Shown here one piece after another: positions 23,980 through 34,667 of a DNA stretch of 64,000 nucleotides (positions within the stretch are counted from its first letter, which is position 1; every line of letters begins with the position of its first letter). Origin of the DNA: Cunninghamia lanceolata (Eukaryota; Streptophyta; Pinopsida; Cupressales; Cupressaceae); the NCBI GenBank assembly GCA_027924645.1, contig BSBN01000233.1, forward strand, positions 4,172,501 through 4,236,500, given 5' to 3'. Made by a program: the position numbers and the translations under genes. The notes beneath the pieces were generated by a model. The model was given only the letters and a program-made list of their open reading frames with translations, ran no database searches and was not told the origin of the DNA.

Positions 23980-24760
23980 GTATGAATTGCATTCGTAATT
24001 GGCGGGAACCACCTACCACATCTGCGTGCATTTAATGTTATGGCGGCCAAGCACGGGGTGATCCCTAAACATCAGGTGACATTCTAAATGTCGGGTGATA
24101 TTTAGAATATAACCCTCTATGTATAATATGATCATCCATTCTTGAGCAGGAAAACCCATGTCGAAACATCAGGTGATGTTTAAATATGATCCCCTGAACT
24201 AAAATGACCTCCTGTCGAAATATCGTGTTGACGTCTGTAGGATAATGACTTAGTTCAATGTTGTGGCACTATGACGTCATCATCATGTTATGTAGGAAGG
24301 GTCATGTTTGGAAATATACCTCTATGAGGTAAAAAGGATGGTGATGTCATCGTCATGTTTATTTCTTCATTTACTGGGTTTGGATGACATCAACAGGATA
24401 TTGGTTCGGTGTGATATTTTGTGACAGGGTGATATTCAAAAGGTAGGGTGATATTCTGAATATCAGGTGATATTCAAAATATGACCCTCGCAAAATATAT
24501 GACATTGTTCTACAGGTAAGTATCACTACCACTTAAAATTGACGTCCGCATGTCGTGAACTGCACGATTTATCAGGTGATAGTATTAGATTGGGGTGATC
24601 TTTATAATATGACTGTTGTTAGAAAATATGATCCCCCCTCGGAATATCAGGTTTAACTAGGACTTTGACCATTCATAACTTTCACACCCTAAGGAATATT
24701 AGGGTGATCCAAAAGGCAAACCTACATCAAATTTTGTAACCTATCCAATTTTGAGGCTAT
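23980..24760 (-). repeat. GGTGATATT-type repeat array in the U3 of element B, left copy
   Basis: Around ten imperfect copies of a unit like ATCAGGTGATATTCAAAATATGACCC, spaced by tens of bases. Compared with 39147-39765, the segment 24413-24487 holds about 35 bases more of the unit. TGACGTCA stands at 24272-24279. Confidence 0.7.
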
Positions 24761-24950
24761 TGTCATGAAATATTAACCATGAAAACCTACCTCATCATGA
24801 TGACTTACCCAACCCCTTTTATGTAGGATCATATGTCTTACTTTCTTTTACCAGACCGCCAGCAAGCAGAAAACACAAGCCAAGCAAAAGAAAAAGTTGG
24901 GTCCCCATTTTGTCAAGTCAAAATGGGGCGTGTTGTGTAACCACACAACA

Positions 24951-25800
24951 ACTTGCCACCAAAGAAAATAAACAAATTCCAATGATTCAAGTGATGTGAT
25001 CACATTCATAACATAGCATTTTAACTCTCCTTAAGCATAAGCATTATAATCTTTCTGAATGATAAAATGTCCTCATGGTAACAATGCTAACAAAGGATCA
25101 GTAGTGTGCAAATGATTAATTATCCTCATCTTGAAAGCAAGTTGAAAACATGAGTAACTGATGTTAAGCTACATAGTTGGAGATCATCCCTCATAGCCAA
25201 CCTAGATAGAGCCTTGCTACCAGCAGGCGTCCATAGCCCCAGCAAGGTTATCTATACAATCTCCCTAAGTAGAGCCCCACTACCAGCAGGTGTCTATAGC
25301 CCCAGTAGAGTTACTTAGATGGCCTAATTTTATTATACTTTTGGATTTTTTAACATTTATACTTCATATGTCTAATGTCATCATGTAAGCTCAGTATGCA
25401 AGGTATGGTCACTTGTTGCTTTAGGTTGGAGATTGCATTGGTAGCAAGGGAGTCCCTTTAGATTTTTCACTTAACACCTATACTTGTATTTTCAACAAAC
25501 CCAAGGCTGTTAGGTGAGTCATTGTGAATAAATCACTCTAGTTAGGAAAAGGCACCCTCATGAAAGGATATCACAGACCTGATCATAAGTACTTTCTTAA
25601 AGTTAGTCATAACCTATATATAAATGTGCTATCATCAATTGAATCCTAACAATTTAGTTGTTTTCTAAGGTGATGAGCTGCATCATCTTGACTAACCAAA
25701 ACAAGACTCAACCAGCAAACAAAGCAAAAACAAAACAAAACACTGTACAAACAACTATACAAATATACATTATGGTACACATGACTGACATGAAGCTACT
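24951..25800 (-). other. Element B 3' non-coding zone
   Basis: No gene. Counterpart of 10844-11883 in A, with the conserved tandem hairpins at 25205-25322 and a shorter CAAAA-rich run at about 25715-25745. The minus strand reads TTTGGTGGCAAGT directly before the LTR, a weak polypurine tract. Confidence 0.7.
25205..25322 (-). repeat. Two tandem hairpin-forming repeats, element B copy
   Basis: Arms CCTTGCT and AGCAAGG, then CTAC and GTAG, with loops containing CAGCAGG-GTC-ATAGCCCC. Same order, spacing and loops as 11098-11213 of A. Confidence 0.7.
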
Positions 25801-27060
25801 TAGGCTTGGAAATAATGTTTGAGGAACTATCCATTAACTGGCAATGGAACATCCTCACCTGTCAAGTGTTTAAGCCTGAAAGTATTGTCTCCTAATATCT
25901 TAGAAATTTGGAAGGGACCTATCCATTATTTATCAAACTTACCATGGTCTCCTTTCTTCTCATGGACATTATCCCACATCAGGACTAAATCAGATATCCT
26001 GAAGGCTTTAATTTTGGCTCTCTTGTCAAACCAACATTTGACAACAGCCTGATGTTTGGCAAATTGATCAATTGCCTGACTTCTTTTCTCTTCTAGGTGC
26101 ATCAACTGAAGCAACCTGACTGCTTGGTTATTGTCTATGCCTAGGTACTCTTGGGCAAACTACAAGGTAGGAATCTTTAGGTTAATAGGGAGGATGGGAT
26201 CCACCCCATAGACTAAATGATAAGGTGAGTTTCCTAATGCAGCCTTGTTTCTGGTTCTGTCTACCCATAAGGCATATTTTAGAAGTGTATTCCACTCTCT
26301 ATGGTTCTTGTCTACTAACTTCTTTATGATATTCAGCAAATTTTTGTTAGTGGATTCTGCCAATCCATTCCCTTGGGGATAATAATTAGATGAGAACTTC
26401 AGTATGATCCCATAATCAAAGGCCCAACTTGACAATTTGGTTGAAGCAAAAGTAGAGCCATTATCACTTACCAGAGCATAGGGAACCCCATACCTGGTGA
26501 CTATATTACTTTCCAAAAATTTGATGACATCATTTGCAGTACAGGTCTTGCTACTGACAGCTTTAGTCCACCTAGTACAATAATCAGTAATTGTTAAAAC
26601 ATACTTGTGGCCTGAAGATGATGGAGGATTAATTGGTCCTATGAAATCCATGCCCCATTGTGCGAATGGGCACGCTTTCATCACTAGCTGCAAAGGTTGT
26701 GCAGCATATCTTTCTCTGTTGGTAGCAACCTGACATATATGACAGCATTTAATGTGCTCAGCAGTATCCTTGAAAATTGTGGGCCAATAATATCCTTCTC
26801 TGAGGATAGCATGTGTTGTAGCCAAGGATGAGCCATGTACTATACCAAACTTGTCATGTAATTCTGATAAAACTTTGCTTGCTTCCCACTTTTCTAAGCA
26901 TCTCAAGTATATTCCTTCATAATTCCTCTTGAAAAGTACTCCCGCTTTCATCATGTACTTCTGGGACTTTATTTTCAGGGCTCTTGTTTGTGAAGCCTGC
27001 AGCCTGGGAGGACATTTTCTAGTTATCAGGATGTGTCTGATATCTGAATACCACTCTTCA
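25801..27060 (-). pseudogene. Element B integrase
   Basis: Largely open (the frame 26160-27320 covers the RNase H tail and integrase). Zinc-binding part HDKFGIVHGSSLATTH and CHICQ; catalytic residues in QWGMDFIGPINPPSSSG, LVSDNGSTF and GNGLAESTNK are all present; then REWNTLLKYALWVDRT and LVYGVDPILPINLKI. After a stop at 26160 the C-terminal part goes on (25926-26114) with VVKCWFDKRA and LVLMWDNVHEKKGDHGKFDK, and a further stop. The best preserved integrase in the window, but not intact. Confidence 0.9.
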
Positions 27061-27560
27061 TTATCCTTTTCATTGATAACATACTGCTGACTTGTGATAC
27101 TTGGATCAATTTTTGATATCATTTGGCTTAGAGCTTGTCCTCTTACCAGTTTCATGGGTGTAATTTCTATGTCATATTCTTGTAAAACTGTGATCCACTT
27201 GGCCCTTTTCTCGCCAGGCTCACTCTGCATTAACATCATCTTCACTGCTACATCTGGCACCACAGTAATCACTTTGCTTCTCAGAATATAATGCCTGAAT
27301 TTCTTTACTGCTCTGACCAAAGCAAGTGCCTGTCATTCAACATCTACATATATCAATTCAGCATCCTTGAAAGGACAGCTCATGAATGCTATTGGTTTTT
27401 CTTCTTTTTCTTCATTTCTCTGAGTTAGCATTGCTGCAGAGGTATGTTCTGAAGCAAACAAATAAATACAGAAGTCTCTGGTGTAGTCTGGACTGATGAG
27501 GATAGGAGCATCAGAAATAGCCTTCTTTATGTCTTCAAAAGCTGCTTTTGCTTCTGATGT
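26980..27560 (-). pseudogene. Element B degenerate gypsy-type RNase H
   Basis: Reads FCIYLFASEHTSAAMLTQ where a working enzyme has an Asp in a TDAS-type motif; then KPIAFMSCPFKDAELIYVDVE, a stop at 27333, KFRHYILRSKVITVVPDVAVK and WITVLQEYDIEITPMKLVRGQ. The first Asp is lost exactly as in A, so the change predates the split of the families. Presumed tether domain between reverse transcriptase and integrase. Confidence 0.75.
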
Positions 27561-28400
27561 CCACTCAATCTTTGCATCCTTCTTTAGCATAGCATTTAGG
27601 GGTCTGACTATCTCTACAAAGCCAGTGATAAACTTCCTGACAAAATTTATCTTACCAAAGTAAGACTTTAGCTCTTTCTTGCTTCCTAGAAGCTGTAATT
27701 TCATAAGGGACTCCACCCTGTCAGGATCAATGATAATCCTATTTTCAATTATTAAGTGGCCCAACAACTTTCCTGTTATTACCCCAAATATGTATTTCTT
27801 GGGGTTCAAGGATATCCCATACTGTTCACACTTTTTTAGCACATTTCTGAGATTTGCTACATGGTTTCCTCTATCTTTGGAGAATACTGTTAAGTCATCC
27901 ATGTATATGACTATGCATTTTCCTATTAATCCTCTAAAGGCTATGCCCATTGCTCGCTGGAATGTTGCTCCAGCATTTATCAGCCCAAATGGCATACATC
28001 TATAAGCAAATATCCCCCACTTTGTGGTGAAGGCAGTTTTTAGTCTGTCAATCTTGTCAACCATGACCTGGTTGTAGCCTGAGAAACCATCCAAGAATGA
28101 CATCATTTTGGCACCACTAACAATCTGTAGAACTTCATCTAAGGCAACGGATAATTGTCTTTCTCTGATGGTCTGTTTAGGTTCCTGAAGTCTACACATA
28201 GCCTGATGTCTCCATTCTTCTTTCTTACTGGCACTAGGTTAGCTACCCAAGTGGAGTGTCTCACAGGAAATATGATCCTGACATTTAGCAGCTTCTTGAC
28301 TTCTTCAAAAATTATTGGTTCAATCAAAGCATTGACAGGCCTTTGCTTCTATCTAAAAGGTTTAGCATCTGGCTTGAAAGGTATAGTGTGAGTTATGACT
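27560..28400 (-). pseudogene. Element B reverse transcriptase
   Basis: Motifs in order: [92 protein letters not shown] in IVIYMDDLTVFSKD at about 27885-27920, then LKSYFGKINFVRKFITGF. One frame change between 28139 and 28199 is the main break; the rest is open, so damage is light. Confidence 0.92.
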
Positions 28401-28829
28401 AATGTATCATATGTTTTCAACTCATCATAAGTCCATGCAATAACATGTATGTAATCTTTAAGGGCCTAAGTTATTCCTTCTAACTCTTCTGGTGTGCAAA
28501 CCTTACCAATCAAGACATTTCTCTTGTCATCATTTGGTCCAATATTCACTTGTGAATACTGTCCTCCATCAGCTTTTGGAAGATCCTTCTGATTTAACAT
28601 GTTATCCAGGTCAAATGCTCTTTCTACTTCAATCATTCCTTTGGGAATCTTATTGCTGGGTAACTCTAATATTTCTTCATCTTCCCAGACATGTTCTTCT
28701 ACATTGTTCTCATCTATGATTTGAGCATCAAATATATCCCTGTTAGAGATGAAATCCAAGATATGCTGATCATCATCAAAAACTTGGAGATTAGTAACAT
28801 TATCAGGTACTGATGGCATTGATACCAAC

Positions 28830-29250
28830 TCTACTGAAAATCTCTTTAGGCCTGATATGGACAAGGGATCTAATGTACTGGCAGCATATGCTAAGGCATT
28901 TGCCCTTTGATTCTTTTCTCTAGGTACATGGGTGATATTAAATGCATCAAAGTCCTCAATCAAATCCCACACTCTGTGTCTATAATTTGACAATTTCTTA
29001 TAGTTGCAAGAGTAAATTCCTCTTACCTGTCTGACAACTAATTCTGAGTCTCCAAAGACATGCATAATTTTTACCTTCTTCTTGAGAGCAAACAGTATCC
29101 CATGAATTAGAGCTTCATACTCTATCACATTGTTAGTGCAGGGGAACTGTAGTCTGTAGGCTGCTAGGTATGACTTTCCTGATGGATCAATGAGATCAAT
29201 CCCTACTCCAACACCTTGTTTCAACTTGGATCCATCGAATCTAAGGATCC
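28830..29250 (-). pseudogene. Element B extra RNase H, placed before the reverse transcriptase
   Basis: Lies in the open frame 28466-29647 (393 aa). Motifs: LRFDGSKLKQGVGVGIDLID with the first Asp, GKSYLAAYRLQFPCTNN, VIEYEALIHGI with the Glu, VFGDSELVVRQV with the second Asp, and VPREKNQRANALAYAAS in which the usual last Asp is Asn. The domain is uninterrupted. It sits between protease and reverse transcriptase as in A, so the order is a shared property. Whether the Asn leaves it active is unknown. Confidence 0.85.
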
Positions 29251-30400
29251 ATGGTTTATTTTCAGTAGGGGGCTTAGCTGAGCTTTCTTTCTTCTTTGCA
29301 GCTCTAGCAGCTATACCACCTAATATCCATTTTAACTTAGGAATTTCAACCTTCTTAGTTTTCATCATTCCTTTCTTCTGGGAAGCTGATCTATCTACTT
29401 TCTTTCCATCACTAGAAGGATGATCCTCTAAACGACGCACTATATGCCTCTTTAAAATATGTAAGCATAGTGAACAGGTAGTCTCTGAGTGAGGTGCCTC
29501 ATGCAATCTACACCATCCTTCAGCCAAAGCATCTTGTGGAGGCTTCTCACATTCCATCATCTTTTTAATTTCCTCTGATAAAAACTTCTCAAATCTGGTC
29601 AAATTACTACCTCTATCTTCATCAGACAGTTCATAATCTGACTCCATCAGACAATCACTCCCAGGGGTGATCTTATTATTTCTATTATCCTTCTTCTCAT
29701 TGCAGACCAGAATTTCTTCTATCTTCTGGATAAAATCTTCATTCTAACTCACATCCTCTCCTGTTCCTGCAATAGACGAACAAGAATTAGTATGATCATC
29801 ATCACTACATACAGAACTTACCTCTGATGATGATGATGTCGCTTCTCCACATGTTTGCTCAAGCTCCATCATGTCGATGCATGCTTCACAAGTTTTCTCA
29901 GAATGTGCTTCATCGTGTAATCTGCACCAACCATCAATCAAAATGTCATGAACAGGTATATCTAATAATCGACAGCATTCTACCTGTTTAGACAAGTATA
30001 TTTCGAAACTTTTGAAATGATCTACTTCTGTTTCATCTCCATGATCATGACCAGATCTTAAGACTATAGTGTTATCGCCATGAGTATGATCATTAAGATC
30101 ATGATCATCATGAAAATCATACATCAGGACCTCCTCTATTTTGAAAGTCTGAGGTCTAATAAAATATACTCCAGGTTCAACATTCACGTACATGATCTCA
30201 TTTGTTTTGTTATACTTGGTGATCATGTGTTTCATTCTCGGTTTAGCATCTACTCTTATTTGGTTTGGTATACCTTTCCAAGGTAACCACATGTGAATGA
30301 AGTCAGTAGACATATATCCATTGAGAGTTTTAGACCAGTCTCTGCTGAGTAACATTCTATATGTATCAGGTATGTCTACTACTTGGATATTGATATAGTA
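29251..30400 (-). pseudogene. Element B protease-to-RNase H linker with two Cys/His motifs
   Basis: Two open pieces: the N-terminal part of 28466-29647, and 29744-30355. CRLHDEAHSEKTCEAC is at about 29875-29930 and CRLHEAPHSETTCSLC at about 29460-29519, both C-x2-H-x3-H-x4-C-x2-C. Around them are acidic runs. FIHMWLPWKGIPNQIRVDAKPRMKHMI-like text at the start matches A. A short stop-rich gap (29648-29743) separates the pieces. Function unknown; likely zinc binding. Confidence 0.65.
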
Positions 30401-31228
30401 CTAGATCCTAGGGTTTGATGCCAGTTGCATGTGAATGTGAGTTAACTCTGTTATTACATTCACCTCTATCTTGTCTAGTTGGGTTACTTTCTTCAAGGAC
30501 TTAGCAGGATGTAGCCCTAGAGCATTACATATGGCCAAAGGCATGACATTCGTGGATGCTCCTGAGTCCACTAGGCAATTGTGCAGGTTCTTACTAAACA
30601 TTCGTATGGTTAGGAGGAATGGAGGTGATTCACTTTTATCTCTATACAAGGTCATGTGAGAAGTCTCCGCATCTTGGACAGTAGCTAGGACTTTAGTTTT
30701 GGCATTATTATCTCTGACAACATGATCTTTACCTCTAGACTAACCTGATGGATGAACATCCTCTTTAGGAGCAGGGTCATCTAGTGATTTCATAAATGCC
30801 TTTTTAATGGCTGGAGTTTTCAACAACTCTGACAAGGATAGGCTGATTTTGATCTTCTTCATCTCATCTGCCAGGTAGGTGACTAACTTGTCAAACTCAT
30901 AAGGCATGCTCAAAGCTTTTGATGCTATGTTCTTTGGTGACAGATACTGAGCATTTACCTTTGGAAATCCTAGATTGTTACTTGCCTTGGGATCAGGAGG
31001 TGTGTTAAAATTATTCGGTGGAAAGGAACTGGTTAATGGACCCGTAGGTCTATTGGAATTACTTCTCAGATTATAATTGTGTTTACCCTGATATTGTTGT
31101 TGGTAAGCATGCACTTCTTTAGGCTCATTTGATGGTTCATTCTCATCTTCAAAGGGGAAAACATAATTTGACTCAAAAGCCATGGCTGATTCTTCACATG
31201 TCTGGGTGTAATGTTGTTGAAATGACAC
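30401..31228 (-). pseudogene. Element B aspartic protease region
   Basis: Piece 30740-31228 gives the Asn/Pro-rich lead (NNFNTPPDPKASNN) and a helical segment LADEMKKIKISLSLSELLKTP. After stops the catalytic part 30401-30655 has PPFLLTIRMFSKNLHNC, then LVDSGASTNVMPLAICNALGL with the DSGA motif, and VTQLDKIEVNVI. Same frame layout as 16169-16948 of A. Confidence 0.85.
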
Positions 31229-31377
31229 AGTCTGCTGATAAGGCTGATCAGTATATCTTTACAATACAAATGCTGAGTTATATCCACAAGGGACAATCTC
31301 ATTTCCCTCTACCTGAGGTGGATTTCTAGAAGTGTTAGACACTTATGTCTAGAAAATGCTAGCAGCAATTCTAAATT

Positions 31378-32820
31378 GTGGACAGTCTAATTCAAATGAA
31401 CATTTGTATTGTGTATCCTACACTATATGGTGAGGGTTGCCTCAGCAAGATTGACTCTAGTAGTCTGTTTAGCTTCACCAGGAGGTTGATTATCTAAAGG
31501 TGATGGTAAGGAGCCATTATTTGGCCTGGAGTTCCATACTCTAGGCTGTCTAGGAGGATTGTTGTTACCACCATTATTGTTGAAATTATTGTTGTACCCC
31601 CTATCAGGGTAATTTGGTCTATCATTGTTATAGCCTCTATTCTGATTAGGCTGAGAGTAGAAGTTGTGGCTTCTCAAATGAATGATCTCAGTTGTAAGCT
31701 TCCTTAGCTGTGCTGATATTTCCTTGATCTCTTCTTTTTCTTCCTGAACCTTGGCTACTACATTTTTAGTTTGAGGCTTGAAGAAAGAGGATCTGGTGTT
31801 ATTGTTCTGATCCACATCCTGAGGCACTTGTGTCTGACTTGGATACTGTGGCATTTGACTATTTCCATTAGGAGGAGGAGGCATGATACTTAGAGGAGAT
31901 ATCTGTAATGGTGTCAGCATGACTATCAGAGGCATCATGGCTCCATATACTGTGGCTAGGGAGGATATGCTGGATAACCAAGAAATGTAGGAAAGGCTAT
32001 GTTCGGTGTAGGAGCAGGGACTAACTGCTGATTCACTTTGATGGCTTCTTGGAAAGCTCCTATCAAAGTTGTGATTTTAGGATGTGCTCTCCTGATGAAC
32101 ATGGAAGTTAAAGGATCCAGAGCTGAATAATAGATACTCTTGGTAGCAACATCTGCTACAACATAAGGAGTGACTAACTTGGATAGCATTTTCTAAAACC
32201 TAGCATTGAAATTGGCAATAGGTTCTCCTTCAAACCTCTTAATTGTGGAAAATAGGTGATAGTTCATTGAAGGATCTATTGGTACCTTGAACCTATCAAT
32301 AAAAGCTTTCTCTAGAATGTCCCATGATCCAACAGAGCCCCGACCAAGACTAATATACCAATTATAAGCCTCTTCCCCTAAGGAAAAAGGAAATAATCTG
32401 CATACAATGTCCTGATGCTCTATTCTAGCCCTACAACAGGCTTCTTTGAAAGTTCTGATATGGTCATCTACATCCTGGTAAGGATGATATTTTGGACAGA
32501 GTTTGTCTAGATTCTTTGGTAAAGCATGATATGCAATAAAGGTCAAAGGTGATTCTGCTATAAAGAATGACATTACAACTTGAGGGGGTTGAGCCTGTGG
32601 TACGGCTGGCTGAGGTTGGACTTGGGGTTGATGCTGGACAGGAGGTGTCACAGATAGTCATGAAGGTATTTGTAAACCAATAGGAGTTATAGGAGGAGGC
32701 TCTGGTGATACTCCTGATGCACTAGACCATGGAGTGTGATGGATGTCCACAGTTCTAGGTCTAAATCCTCTAATAGGTAATTCTTCAAAATTTCCAGTGG
32801 ATCTAGACCTGGTATTTATC
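31378..32820 (-). pseudogene. Element B gag
   Basis: The expected start (MTRSRS in A) reads NTRSRSTGNFEEL here at about 32817, so the start codon seems lost. Capsid-like gag domain at 32193-32651: IRTFKEACCRARIEHQDIVC, SLGEEAYNWYISL, LEKAFIDRFKVPIDP, TIKRFEGEPIANFNARF. Next 31956-32189 (SALDPLTSMFIRRAHP) and 31423-31938, Pro/Gln then Asn/Gly-rich (NNNFNNNGGNNN). The end has CRIHNTNVH and a shifted ELDCP at about 31378-31425, the same Cys/His motif as in A. Several stops. Confidence 0.82.
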
Positions 32821-33258
32821 CTATGAGCTAGGATGTCTCAAACTTAAGGAAAATTGGCTGAATGATTGTAAAGATTGGTTGGAATTTACCAGCAAGGAAG
32901 GTATTTATGGTCAGAAGAGCATACTGACTAGATATTTGTAAAATATTTGTAGAGATACTGCAAATATGAAGTGATATTTGAAGTTATGTGTCACAAGCGA
33001 CAGGATATCAAGTTTTTAGGTTCACTACCTCAAAGGTTTAGGCAAATTTATACAAGATAGGGCCTATTTCTACAAATTTGTGATGATCTGCTGTAAAGCT
33101 TGCAATATTTATGATCGATCTCAAAAACTTTACATAGGATTAGCATGTATAAGCTTAGAACAACAAATATTCATGTCTAACTTGAAAATTTAGCAATGTC
33201 TGAGCGTTACCTTACGATCTTTATCATTACCTGAACTACTGATGATGATCCTTTAGGT
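32821..33258 (-). other. Element B leader between primer site and gag
   Basis: About 440 bp without a frame. Likely 5' untranslated leader with packaging signals; none identified. Confidence 0.5.
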
Positions 33259-33279
33259 AGGCCCTCCTTCTAGCACCAA
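33259..33279 (-). other. Element B putative primer-binding site
   Basis: After a four-base spacer (TAAA) from the LTR end, the minus strand reads TTGGTGCTAGAAGGAGGG, shared with A. The tRNA is not identified. Confidence 0.6.
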
Positions 33280-34105
33280 TTTATGTTGATCATGATGTTA
33301 TTCATTAAACAAACATAGAATAAAAGTACACATTAACCTTTATTCATCTTGAAAGATGTGATGAATTCAGAGAATTCATGATCTCAAGTCTCTGGTGATT
33401 AGGTCTTAATCTTCTGACGTTACTCAAAGGTTGATGTGTGTTGCTATTTCCATTTTGGGGCCTTACGTAGATCTCATTAGTAAGATAATGTTTCCTATAA
33501 TGATGTTGCACAGAAAGTTATTCTACACAATATATACTTGAAATATTGTGTCTATCTTTAAATCTTTGCATGATACTTGTCATTTTGACATGCTTTAACC
33601 TCAAATATGCTGAATATGTTCAATTATCTACGGGATGTCTGCATATTTGTATTATTTACTTAAGATTGTCAACTATTTGCAATTATGATGATGAAATGCT
33701 CTGAAATTGAAAGAAATTGAAAGAAATACTTCAAATTAATGTTGAACCTTCAGCTATCGAGCCACATATACATCAGATATAGTCATCAAGAGAAGAAATC
33801 AAACCATATGTTCACTAGTACATTCCACAGTTAGATACAGTCGATGCTAACTTCAAATGAAACGTATGAAAACAACACATGCAAGTCAACATGCACTCCA
33901 AGGGACACAACAAATCACAACATGTACCAAGAATTCATACACTGATTACTCAAGATTTATTATGGATTGTAATCAAAAGAGTCTTCTCATTCATTAAGTA
34001 CGCAAGAACATATATGTATACAACAACTTTGAAATGAGCCCTGAATATTTCAGCAAATAGATTTCAATTAAGTTTTGAATGTTTTAAAATGAGACATCCC
34101 TGCAC

Positions 34106-34114
34106 CTTTTATAG
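34106..34114 (-). promoter_or_regulatory. Probable TATA box of the element B LTR
   Basis: The minus strand reads CTATAAAAGG just downstream of the accessory frame. This would place the whole frame in U3. No left-copy partner is in the window. Confidence 0.55.
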
Positions 34115-34667
34115 AACAAAGTGAGGGAGTAGTTACAATTGATCTATGATCATGATTTATCTATTAAGATCTATGGTTCACATTTCATTGACCAAGTCAA
34201 CTCTTTCCATGCGGCACAGGTTGCCAGCTGGCAACCATCTAGGTAACTCATATTTTCTTAAGTACCTGATGCATATATTCCTTTTATGATGCATCTTCAT
34301 TAGGTTCTTTGTCATCATCTCTATTGTCATGATCATCACTTTCATCAGTATCTTCATCATCTTGATGATTATCTTCCTGTATATGGACCTGTATAGATGT
34401 CCAGATATTCTCATATGACTATACTATCTGCTCCATCTCCCCGCCATCTTGAGTTCTTGCTTTAGTGATGGCATGTTTATGCACCTGATATTTTCTCTGG
34501 AGGGATTCCAATTTACTCCTCCTGCTGCTGGATGTTTTGTTATAATTCTCCACCTTAACCTTGATCCTCATGATCTTATTCATAGTTTCTTTTGTCAGGT
34601 GGTTTAGAGGATCATCAACTACCTGCTGGAAATTTCTATGTAGAGCTTTAATGGCAAACTCTTCATC

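Larger units (their letters stand above)
21763..24950 (-). mobile_element. Element B, left (3') LTR, part to the right of element A
   Basis: Aligns with 36852-40003 of the right LTR throughout and ends CCACACAACA at 24950, where the internal region begins. It holds the first half of the U3 frame (21763-23500) and the U3-start region of 1.4 kb with the repeat array. The two LTR copies differ in places, including stop codons at different sites, so they have diverged for some time. Confidence 0.92.

Noticed and set aside
34178..34414. 78-residue frame rich in Met, Lys and Ile at the end of the U3 frame of B
   Set aside because: It is in another frame than the accessory frame; the Asp/Glu-rich reading next to it fits better as its decayed end.
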